From the NCBI GenBank assembly GCA_025457985.1, contig JALOTI010000164.1, positions 1-5,465 on the forward strand: a stretch of DNA of 5,465 nucleotides, written 5' to 3'. This DNA comes from Leptospira sp. (lineage in GTDB: Bacteria > Spirochaetota > Leptospiria > Leptospirales > Leptospiraceae). The position numbers were made by a program, and so were the translations under genes. Of the stretch, positions 1 through 5,465 are shown piece by piece (the stretch's first letter is position 1; every line of letters begins with the position of its first letter). The notes beneath the pieces are model-generated. The model did not search any database. It was not told the DNA's origin and worked only from the letters and a program-made list of their open reading frames with translations.

Positions 1-162
1 GGCGATATGACCTGCACGGCAGCTGTTGAATCAGAAGCAAACTCAGTTGATGATATTATTTTCGAAATCCAAACTTCCCGAACCACGGAAAGAGGATCGA
101 GGCTTGATGACAAACGATCGGAAGCAGCGATGGAAGAACGGAAAAGAGGCGGTTATTTTTAA
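1..162 (+). CDS. cysD: Sulfate adenylyltransferase subunit 2 (CysD), C-terminal 53 residues, 5' end outside window
   Basis: Frame 1 is open from the first base to a TAA at 160-162. The translation starts GDMTCTAAVESEANS and ends EERKRGGYF, which matches the conserved CysD tail (AVESEA, then a Ser/Thr-rich TSRTTERGSR segment, then a basic stretch ending in GYF). CysD is the catalytic small subunit of the cytosolic heterodimeric ATP sulfurylase: it forms APS and pyrophosphate from sulfate and ATP, driven by GTP hydrolysis in CysN. Its ATP-pyrophosphatase (PP-loop) core lies upstream of the window and cannot be assessed. The stop codon shares one base with the cysN start (TAATG), which indicates an operon with translational coupling, as expected for a 1:1 complex. 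The identification rests on the C-terminal motif plus the adjacent cysN. Confidence 0.95.
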   Translation, partial: GDMTCTAAVESEANSVDDIIFEIQTSRTTERGSRLDDKRSEAAMEERKRGGYF

Positions 163-1394
163 TGGACATCCTTAGATTTATTACGGCAGGAAGTGTGGAT
201 GATGGAAAATCCACATTGATTGGTAGACTTCTTTATGACAGCAAATCGGTTTTTATAGACCAGTTAGAGGCAATTGAAAGAGCGGGTCAGGTAAATGGTG
301 AAATCAATTTAGCTTTACTTACCGATGGATTGAAAGCCGAACGGGAACAAGGGATTACTATCGATGTCGCTTACAAATACTTTTCTACTCCGAAAAGGAA
401 GTTTATCATTGCTGATGCACCAGGTCACGTTCAATACACAAGAAATATGGTAACAGGTGCGTCTAACTCGGATCTTGCGATATTACTTATCGATGCAAGA
501 AAGGGAGTAATTGAACAAACATATCGACACTCATACATAGTATCCCTTCTCCGTTTACCCTATGTCGTTGTATGTATAAACAAAATGGATTTGGTAGACT
601 ATTCTGAGGAAGTTTTCCTTAAGATAAAGGAGCAATACCTCCAGTTTTCAAAAGACCTAAATTTAAAATCGATCCATTTCCTTCCCATCTCAGCGCTAAA
701 AGGTGATAATGTGGTAGATCTTTCCAAAGAAATGCCATGGTGGAAAGGAAACACATTACTTGGTTTTTTAGAAGATATAGAAATCCATACGGAAGAAGAT
801 AATCCTGCGCCCCGATTCCCCGTTCAATACGTAATTCGACCTCAAACGACGGAGTACCACGATTACAGAGGTTATGCGGGCCAGATACGAAGTGGTCATT
901 TTTCAGTGGGAGATCCAGTGACGATTCTTCCGAGTGGTCTACGCTCCAAAATCAAAGAAATTGATACCTTCGATGGAAAAGTAAAAGAAGCTTTTTCCCC
1001 AATGTCAGTCACAGTTCAGTTGGAAGATGACATAGATGTTAGCCGAGGAGATATGATTGTTCGGTCCGATGCAGAGCCCACTCTAAGCCAAGATCTAGAA
1101 GGAACGATTTGCTGGATGGATACAAAGGCGATGGTTCCAGGTAACAAATATCTTTTTCGACAATCCACAAACGTTGTGAAAGCATCGATTCGTTCACTCA
1201 ACTACCGGGTAGATACACAGACCCATGAAAAAGTAGAAGCAGATCGTTTGAATCTAAATGAAATTGGTCAGGTTAGCATCCGAACGGCAAAACCCGTCGC
1301 CTACGATCCCTATGAAAAGATTCGTGGCACTGGAAGTTTTATCCTAATCGATGAAGGAACCAATCAAACCGTTGCGGCAGGAATGTTGAAATAG
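162..1394 (+). CDS. cysN: Sulfate adenylyltransferase subunit 1 (CysN), GTPase
   Basis: CysN is the regulatory GTPase of ATP sulfurylase, an EF-Tu-like protein whose GTP hydrolysis drives APS synthesis by CysD. All GTPase motifs are visible: P-loop GSVDDGKS (residues 10-17), switch I region with EREQGITID (60-68), DAPGH (85-89), NKMD (140-143) and SALKGDN (177-183). Two beta-barrel domains follow, roughly 215-305 and 310-410, and the protein ends in VAAGMLK where the third domain normally stops. At 410 residues it is a stand-alone CysN: there is no fused C-terminal APS kinase (CysC), and it lacks the roughly 20-30 residue N-terminal extension of the E. coli protein (475 aa). The ATG overlaps the cysD stop (TAATG). 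A purine-rich AGAGG at 145-149 lies 12 bases upstream, so initiation probably relies on coupling. The reading frame is intact and no key residue is missing. Confidence 0.97.
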   Translation: MDILRFITAGSVDDGKSTLIGRLLYDSKSVFIDQLEAIERAGQVNGEINLALLTDGLKAEREQGITIDVAYKYFSTPKRKFIIADAPGHVQYTRNMVTGASNSDLAILLIDARKGVIEQTYRHSYIVSLLRLPYVVVCINKMDLVDYSEEVFLKIKEQYLQFSKDLNLKSIHFLPISALKGDNVVDLSKEMPWWKGNTLLGFLEDIEIHTEEDNPAPRFPVQYVIRPQTTEYHDYRGYAGQIRSGHFSVGDPVTILPSGLRSKIKEIDTFDGKVKEAFSPMSVTVQLEDDIDVSRGDMIVRSDAEPTLSQDLEGTICWMDTKAMVPGNKYLFRQSTNVVKASIRSLNYRVDTQTHEKVEADRLNLNEIGQVSIRTAKPVAYDPYEKIRGTGSFILIDEGTNQTVAAGMLK

Positions 1395-1412
1395 AGACTT
1401 ACATTATATTTT

Positions 1413-1453
1413 AATATACCAATGGTTCTTTTACTTTGAACCGCTGGTATATT
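1413..1453. terminator. Hairpin terminator shared by convergent cysN and cysI
   Basis: The arms at 1413-1428 (AATATACCAATGGTTC) and 1438-1453 (GAACCGCTGGTATATT) form a 16-position stem around a 9-base loop (TTTTACTTT). On the plus-strand RNA there is one A-C mismatch (1422/1444) and one U-G wobble (1423/1443). On the minus-strand RNA these two roles swap, so the stem is equally good in both directions. On the plus strand the stem is followed directly by TTTTGTTTG, a modest U-tract. On the minus strand the downstream sequence is mainly A/T but not a clean U-run, so termination there is less certain. It sits in the 75-bp gap between the two stop codons, the expected place for a bidirectional terminator. 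Confidence 0.8.
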
Positions 1454-1469
1454 TTGTTTGCAGTCTTCT

Positions 1470-3140
1470 CTAATTTAAAATTCCAATTCTATTAGTGAAG
1501 TCCCCAAACGATTCGCTATCCTTTCGTTCCTTTTTGAATCGATCAAATAGCGTGTCCAATTCATTTAGGATTTTGGACTCATCTAAATCCTCTTTATACT
1601 TCTTGTTCAATCGGTAGCCTTCAAAATCAGCACCCAGATGGAGATTGTATCGTCCATACGCAGTACCAACGAGCCCAATCTCAGATATATAAGGTCTTGC
1701 ACATCCGTTTGGACACCCAGTCATACGAATGGTAATCGGCTCAGAACCCAAACCATGTTTGCCAAGCAAATTCTCAATTTTATCGATTAAACTTGGTAGA
1801 TATCGCTGTCCTTCAGCTAATGCCAAAGAACAAGTGTTTAGCGCGACGCAGGCCATTGAGTTTTTTCGAATAGGAGATGTATCATTTGTTTTTCTATGAA
1901 CACCAAATTTAACAAGGATCGACTCAATGAGATCTTTATCTTTTGGAAAGATATCCGAAAGAATTAAGTTTTGGTTACAGGTAAATCGGAATGTAGCTCT
2001 TCTTGTTTTTGAAACTTCCAAAAGAGCAGTTTTTAAATTGTATCCATTTTCATCACAAACTCTTCCATTTTCCACAAAGACAGTATAATGCCAGTTACCC
2101 GCACTATCCTGTTTCCATCCAAAATCATCTGTACGAGTTGTGAACTTATACTCTTTTTCTGGTAAAAAACTAATTCCCGATCGTTTTTCGACCTCGTGTT
2201 TATAAAATTCAACGCCAAGTCGATCCAATGTATATTTAAGTCTGGAAAGTTTACGATCCTCTCTATTTCCAAAATCTCTTTGGACAGTTACAATTTCATA
2301 AACAACTTTTAGAATATCCTTTTTAGAAACAAAACCTATCACTGTGCCACGGCGAGGATATGTATCGGGATTTCCGTGAGTTGTTCCTAAGCCCCCACCA
2401 ATTGCGACATTAAATCCAACCAATGTATTATTTTCAATTATCGCGATAAGCCCAATATCATTGGTGAAAATATCAACATCGTTATAAGGAGGAATTGCAA
2501 TTCCAATCTTAAACTTTCTTGGGAGGTAAACTTGTTTGTAGAGTGGATCTTCGGGTTCTTCCTTTTCGGCAATCTGTGTTTCATCCAACCAAATTTCATA
2601 ATATGCTCTAGTCTTTGGCAAAAGGCTACGGCTGATTTCCCCTGCATAACCAAACACTTCTTTGTGGATAGGGCTTGCTGCTGGATTCGAAGTACAAGTA
2701 ACGTTTCGATTTACATCTCCACATGCCGCAATCGAATCTAAAAAGACTGAATCAAATGCTTTTATGGTAGGTTTAACTTTCGATTTTAAAATGCCATGGA
2801 GCTGAACAGTTTGTCTCGTTGTAATTTTAATCGTTCCCGTGGAATTTTCGCCAGCCACATTGTGTAAAGCTTCCCAGTGAACGGGACCGATCATCCCACC
2901 AGGAATTCGGAGACGAATCATAAAAGAATAAAGTCTTTCCAATTTTTTTGCGGCCCGTTCGTCACGACGATCCCTATCATCTTGTTGGTACATACCATGG
3001 AATTTTAGGAGTAATTGATCATCAGGTCGCAAAGAACCAGTGTGTTCGTCTTTTAAACTCTCTTGTAAAGTTCCTCGAAGACCTCGACTAACACGTTTTA
3101 CCTTTTCTGCGTGAGATTCTTTTTTTTCCGTATTTGACAT
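1470..3140 (-). CDS. cysI: NADPH-dependent sulfite reductase, hemoprotein beta subunit (CysI)
   Basis: CysI catalyses the six-electron reduction of sulfite to sulfide at a siroheme bridged to a [4Fe-4S] cluster, taking electrons from CysJ in the cytosol. The 556-residue length is close to E. coli CysI (570). The cluster and siroheme cysteines are in place: C431 and C437 (CVALNTC) and C476 and C480 (RMTGCPNGC). The anion and siroheme-binding basic residues known in the family also appear: RIPGG (R78), TRQTVQLHG (R109), GDVNRNV (R145) and PRKFKI (K209, K211). The two nitrite/sulfite reductase half-domain repeats are both complete. The ATG at 3138-3140 overlaps the cysJ TAA at 3140-3142 (TAATG on the minus strand). 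An AAAGGAT Shine-Dalgarno (3149-3155) lies 8 bases upstream, inside the cysJ end. The N-terminus is highly charged and includes an 8-A run over codons 5-8. A ferredoxin-dependent sulfite or nitrite reductase is the alternative, but the adjacent CysJ argues for the NADPH type. Confidence 0.97.
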   Translation of the reverse strand: MSNTEKKESHAEKVKRVSRGLRGTLQESLKDEHTGSLRPDDQLLLKFHGMYQQDDRDRRDERAAKKLERLYSFMIRLRIPGGMIGPVHWEALHNVAGENSTGTIKITTRQTVQLHGILKSKVKPTIKAFDSVFLDSIAACGDVNRNVTCTSNPAASPIHKEVFGYAGEISRSLLPKTRAYYEIWLDETQIAEKEEPEDPLYKQVYLPRKFKIGIAIPPYNDVDIFTNDIGLIAIIENNTLVGFNVAIGGGLGTTHGNPDTYPRRGTVIGFVSKKDILKVVYEIVTVQRDFGNREDRKLSRLKYTLDRLGVEFYKHEVEKRSGISFLPEKEYKFTTRTDDFGWKQDSAGNWHYTVFVENGRVCDENGYNLKTALLEVSKTRRATFRFTCNQNLILSDIFPKDKDLIESILVKFGVHRKTNDTSPIRKNSMACVALNTCSLALAEGQRYLPSLIDKIENLLGKHGLGSEPITIRMTGCPNGCARPYISEIGLVGTAYGRYNLHLGADFEGYRLNKKYKEDLDESKILNELDTLFDRFKKERKDSESFGDFTNRIGILN

Positions 3141-4903
3141 TAGTATACATCCTTTATATAACGGCCAGATTCTTCTAAAGATTTTAAATATTCCAGAGCG
3201 GGAAGTTCTGTCTCAAAGTTTCTTTCCGCAAGAATCTCGACAAGCTTTGCGTCGACATCCTTACTCATTGGATCTTTAGAGCCACAAACGTAAAGGATTG
3301 CTCCATTTTGAATCCAATTGAGTAACTCTTGTTTATTTTCCCACATACGATCTTGCACATAGACCTTTTGTTTTGTATCTCTGGAAAATGCAGTATTCAA
3401 CCGAGTGAGTAAACCTGTATCCATCATCCCTTGAAATTCTATTTGGTAGTAAAAATCCGAGACAAAATTTCTTTCGCCAAAGAAAAGCCAATTCTTTCCA
3501 CTTGCTCCCGATTGTTCCCTCTCAAAAAGAAACGCACGAAATGGAGCAATCCCAGTACCAGGACCAATCATGATGATATCCTTTTCAGGTGCAGGTAATT
3601 TAAAACTTGTATTCTTTTGGATAAAAAAGGAAACCTTATCACCCTCACGTAAATCAGCTAAGTATCCCGAACAAAAACCTGACTTTGGTCCAGTAAATGT
3701 TTCGATTTCTACCTCCGCTACTGTTAGGTGAATCTCATCTTCCCCATGAAAGGAGGGAGAGGAAGCTATTGAATAGTATCTTGGAACAATCGGCTCAAGG
3801 ATGGATACCAAGTCCTGAATATTCAATCCAGTCTCCTTGGGATACAAAGTCAAGATTGCATCCAAATCTTGTTTTCCACTTGGTATATCTTTTTGAACCA
3901 GGTCTGCATACTTTTTGATAACCCGATCGGGCAAAAATCGAATGGATAACTTTTTTTGGAAAAGATCATATGCCATCCATGTTTCATCCTTAAAGTTAAC
4001 ACGAGTTTCTCTGGGCACTTTAAGCAAATCCAATATGCGCGAGACTTCTTCCTCACGGTTAAAAGCAATAAATCCAGCACTATCTCCAGCTTCATACTCA
4101 ATTGACGAATTGGATTTGATCTCAATATGTCTGGTACTTTTTGTCGCACCTATATCATTTAACACAATATTAGTTTGGACTACACCCTCGTAAGTGACTT
4201 TTCCACTAGATGCTTTTTTTTCCTTAACAACACCTATATTGGATTGTGTTTGTGTAGTAGCAGTTTTTGTTTTTTGGTTCAGGACGGAAATCAATTCTCC
4301 CATCCAAGGTTTTGCAACTAGATCGTAATCTACATCACATTTGCCAAGAGTGAGAATTCTTGACCCACCTAACTTCTCTAATATTGTGTCAACATCTACT
4401 CCTGTTTGACAAAAGAGTGGATAACTTGTATCTCCGAGCCCGAGCACAGCAAACTTAAGATTTGTTAGTTTGTCCTTACAGTCATTGAGAATTTGTATAA
4501 ATGGTTTGGCTGCCTGCGGCGGTTCTCCATCACCGTGTGTGGAGATGACGACAAAAAGGTATTGTTCTTCTTTCAGGTCTTTTGCTTTGTACGTATCCGT
4601 ACTTTTTAGCTTTGCGTTGTGACCGAGTTCTTTTAATTTTTTTACAAGTTCCGTTCCCAGTTTTTTTGAATTCCCTGTTTCCGTACCATAAACAACGGAA
4701 CATTGGATTGGTTCCGCCTTTAGATCACCGAGACCTCGTTCTCCCGAAAGACTGACGGGGGTTTCTATAGAAATGTCAACACTTCCACCCGCAAGGGATG
4801 CTTGGGTCAGTGCGGAAAGATAACCGGACATCCAGACCCATTCATCTTTAGTCGATTCTTTTAAGAGCTGGAGAAATTTGGAGCGTTTGTCATCAGATAG
4901 CAT
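3140..4903 (-). CDS. cysJ: NADPH-dependent sulfite reductase, flavoprotein alpha subunit (CysJ)
   Basis: CysJ carries electrons from NADPH through FAD and FMN to CysI. The 587 residues (E. coli 599) follow the family plan. The N-terminal segment contains WVWMSGYLSAL (22-32), resembling the part of E. coli CysJ implicated in complex assembly. The flavodoxin domain (about 67-207) has FMN-loop motifs TETGN (74-78), STHGDGEPP (121-129) and LGLGDTSYPLFC (154-165). A polar K/T/Q-rich linker follows (about 208-235), then the FAD domain with RYYS (375-378) and GFCSGYL (409-415). The NADPH domain has GPGTGIAPFR (447-456), FFGER (474-478), SRD (507-509), KVYVQ (513-517) and YVCGS (538-542), and the protein ends in the family-typical DVY with a C-terminal tyrosine. 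The ATG at 4901-4903 is the only ATG, GTG or TTG after an in-frame TAG at 4967-4969, so the start is well fixed. It is the first gene of a two-gene cysJI unit. Confidence 0.97.
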   Translation of the reverse strand: MLSDDKRSKFLQLLKESTKDEWVWMSGYLSALTQASLAGGSVDISIETPVSLSGERGLGDLKAEPIQCSVVYGTETGNSKKLGTELVKKLKELGHNAKLKSTDTYKAKDLKEEQYLFVVISTHGDGEPPQAAKPFIQILNDCKDKLTNLKFAVLGLGDTSYPLFCQTGVDVDTILEKLGGSRILTLGKCDVDYDLVAKPWMGELISVLNQKTKTATTQTQSNIGVVKEKKASSGKVTYEGVVQTNIVLNDIGATKSTRHIEIKSNSSIEYEAGDSAGFIAFNREEEVSRILDLLKVPRETRVNFKDETWMAYDLFQKKLSIRFLPDRVIKKYADLVQKDIPSGKQDLDAILTLYPKETGLNIQDLVSILEPIVPRYYSIASSPSFHGEDEIHLTVAEVEIETFTGPKSGFCSGYLADLREGDKVSFFIQKNTSFKLPAPEKDIIMIGPGTGIAPFRAFLFEREQSGASGKNWLFFGERNFVSDFYYQIEFQGMMDTGLLTRLNTAFSRDTKQKVYVQDRMWENKQELLNWIQNGAILYVCGSKDPMSKDVDAKLVEILAERNFETELPALEYLKSLEESGRYIKDVY

Positions 4904-4908
4904 AAAAA

Positions 4909-4915
4909 CCTTTTC
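4909..4915 (-). promoter_or_regulatory. cysJ ribosome binding site
   Basis: The minus strand reads GAAAAGG followed by five T residues and the cysJ ATG. The core AAGG at 5-base spacing is an acceptable but not strong Shine-Dalgarno. The same bases (4910-4916) form a second copy of CGAAAAG, which is complementary to CTTTTCG further up the leader. This raises the possibility that the site can be masked by RNA folding. Confidence 0.6.
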
Positions 4916-4927
4916 GACGGGGGATTG

Positions 4928-4965
4928 CTTTTCGAACAGTCGACTCCAGTAAAGCGTCCGAAAAG
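4928..4965 (-). other. Possible hairpin in the cysJ mRNA leader
   Basis: Read on the minus strand, CTTTTCGGACG (4965-4955) can pair with TGTTCGAAAAG (4938-4928). This gives an 11-bp stem including two G-U pairs, closed by a 16-base loop. It would lie 13 bases upstream of the cysJ Shine-Dalgarno if transcription starts above 4965. A second CGAAAAG copy at 4916-4910, overlapping the Shine-Dalgarno, could compete for the same CTTTTCG arm. The pairing is seen in the sequence. Any regulatory role is inference, and A/U-rich seven-base matches do arise by chance. Confidence 0.35.
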
Positions 4966-4985
4966 TCTATTAAATTGAATGTTTT

Positions 4986-5020
4986 TCCAGAAGTTTTCCT
5001 CCGTAAACTATAAAACTGGA
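4986..5020. repeat. Imperfect inverted repeat in the cysJ-cobA intergenic region
   Basis: TCCAG (4986-4990) plus TTTT (4994-4997) is complementary to AAAA (5012-5015) plus CTGGA (5016-5020), with a three-base AAG bulge in the left arm and a 14-base loop. Nearby is a separate short palindrome, GAAAAGTTTTC (5029-5039, centre G5034), and AAGTTTTC occurs twice (4991-4998 and 5032-5039). Position between divergent genes would suit an operator, but I cannot match it to a known regulator. Confidence 0.3.
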
Positions 5021-5085
5021 CAAAATGCGAAAAGTTTTCTGCAATAACTTGACGTATCTCGAAAGAATTGCAGGATATAACAGAG

Positions 5086-5465
5086 ATGTCCTCCAATAAG
5101 ACGGAATTTGGCTCAGTTAGTTTTGTGAGTGGAGGTCCAGGCCCTGTTGACCTTCTAACCCTCCGAGGGAAGAGAGCAATTGAATCGGCAGAGGTCATTC
5201 TGTACGATGCTTTGCTCGATTCAGAATTTTTGGATATTTTTCCAAAAGGATGCGTTGCCATTTTTGTAGGAAAACGCGCAGACGAACATTCACGGACTCA
5301 AACGGAAATCAACTCTCTCATCTTAGAATGGGCAAAAAAAGGAAAGCGAGTCGTTCGACTCAAAGGTGGGGATGCCTCAATCTTTGGTAGACTTGCGGAA
5401 GAAATGGAGTCCTTGGAAAAAGAAGGAATCCCATTCGAAGTAATTCCTGGTGTTAGCTCTGTGAA
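5086..5465 (+). CDS. cobA: Uroporphyrinogen-III C-methyltransferase (SUMT, CobA-like), N-terminal 126 codons, 3' end outside window
   Basis: SUMT transfers two methyl groups from S-adenosylmethionine to uroporphyrinogen III to give precorrin-2, the branch point for siroheme and cobalamin. The open frame runs from ATG 5086-5088 to the window end without a stop. Family features in order are a SAM-binding glycine loop SGGPGPVDLLTLRG (15-28), VILYDALL (37-44), GKRADEHSRTQTEIN (62-76), VVRLKGGDASIFGR (89-102) and FEVIPGVSS (117-125). The glycine loop reads GGPGPVD where GAGPGDP is usual, and GGDAS replaces the usual GGDPF. An AGGA at 5072-5075 sits 10 bases upstream of the ATG. An in-frame TTG at 5068 and an in-frame TGA at 5050 limit other starts, and the ATG best matches the usual distance to the glycine loop. 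Because the 3' end is missing, a simple CobA cannot be separated from a fusion such as CysG or CobA-HemD. The divergent cysJI neighbour suggests a siroheme role. Confidence 0.9.
   Translation, partial: MSSNKTEFGSVSFVSGGPGPVDLLTLRGKRAIESAEVILYDALLDSEFLDIFPKGCVAIFVGKRADEHSRTQTEINSLILEWAKKGKRVVRLKGGDASIFGRLAEEMESLEKEGIPFEVIPGVSSV

Larger units (their letters stand above)
4904..5085. promoter_or_regulatory. Divergent intergenic region between cysJ and cobA
   Basis: These 182 bp must hold the start signals for both the leftward cysJI unit and rightward cobA, unless cobA is transcribed from elsewhere. No convincing sigma-70 promoter with well-spaced -35 and -10 boxes is visible. Partial candidates are TATAAA at 5009-5014 (+) and the overlapping TATAGT at 5012-5007 (-), neither with a good -35. 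There is also TTGACG at 5049-5054 (+) with TATAAC at 5076-5081, but its 21-base spacer is too long. The region is rich in short repeats and inverted repeats, described separately. No known riboswitch class or transcription-factor site could be recognised by eye. Confidence 0.5.

Noticed and set aside
1016..1201. 61-codon antisense frame inside cysN
   Set aside because: It lies wholly within the intact, motif-rich cysN gene and has no recognisable protein features, so it is a shadow frame.
2033..2741. Short alternative frames inside cysI on both strands
   Set aside because: cysI is conserved and continuous through this region. The extra frames lack motifs and credible start signals.
3697..4193. 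Short alternative frames on both strands inside cysJ
   Set aside because: They lie within the conserved FAD-domain and linker-coding part of cysJ, overlap one another and show no family features.
5049..5081. TTGACG ... TATAAC as a cobA promoter
   Set aside because: The 21-base spacer is too long for a normal sigma-70 promoter. Transcription would also begin at or beyond the start codon, so it is noted only as a weak candidate.
4893..5261. 122-codon minus-strand open frame covering the cysJ-cobA gap and the cobA 5' end
   Set aside because: Its start and first half are antisense to the conserved CobA coding sequence and its end overlaps the cysJ start out of frame. It has no RBS-supported start inside the gap and no recognisable motif. 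The gap portion is open without stops, so a conservation check would be cheap, but chance is the simplest explanation.
1..5465. Mobile elements, CRISPR arrays, tRNA or rRNA genes, phage or defence genes
   Set aside because: None was seen. There are no spaced direct-repeat arrays, transposase motifs, tRNA-like cloverleafs or insertion-site repeats, and the genes form a coherent metabolic cluster without signs of insertion.

Overview
The window carries ordinary chromosomal sulfur-assimilation genes. In order they are the 3' end of cysD and all of cysN (sulfate adenylyltransferase, + strand), cysI and cysJ (NADPH-dependent sulfite reductase, - strand), and the 5' part of a cobA-type uroporphyrinogen-III C-methyltransferase (+ strand). 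Base composition is moderately AT-rich, with A/T-rich intergenic segments. Together with the protein flavour this is compatible with a saprophytic Leptospira-like spirochaete. That placement is a guess from composition and general impression, because no rRNA or other phylogenetic marker is present.

Layout: positions 1-162 hold the last 53 codons of cysD, which overlaps cysN (162-1394) in a TAATG stop/start junction. A 75-bp gap (1395-1469) follows, containing a hairpin that can serve as a terminator for both converging units. On the minus strand, cysJ (4903 down to 3140) is transcribed first and overlaps cysI (3140 down to 1470) by the same TAATG arrangement. A 182-bp divergent intergenic region (4904-5085) separates cysJ from cobA, which begins at 5086 and runs off the window end. 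No stretch over 300 bases lacks a gene.

How the genes work together: CysD and CysN activate sulfate to adenosine 5'-phosphosulfate (APS), using ATP and GTP hydrolysis. The reductive step from APS or PAPS to sulfite (CysH, with or without CysC) is not encoded here. CysJ passes electrons from NADPH through FAD and FMN to CysI, whose siroheme-[4Fe-4S] centre reduces sulfite to sulfide for cysteine synthesis. CobA makes precorrin-2, the precursor of siroheme, so the divergent neighbour plausibly supplies the CysI cofactor.

I found no previously undescribed system. The points most worth checking are unusual residues in the signature motifs of the CobA-like protein, a possible alternative hairpin in the cysJ leader that could cover its ribosome binding site, and the shared convergent terminator.
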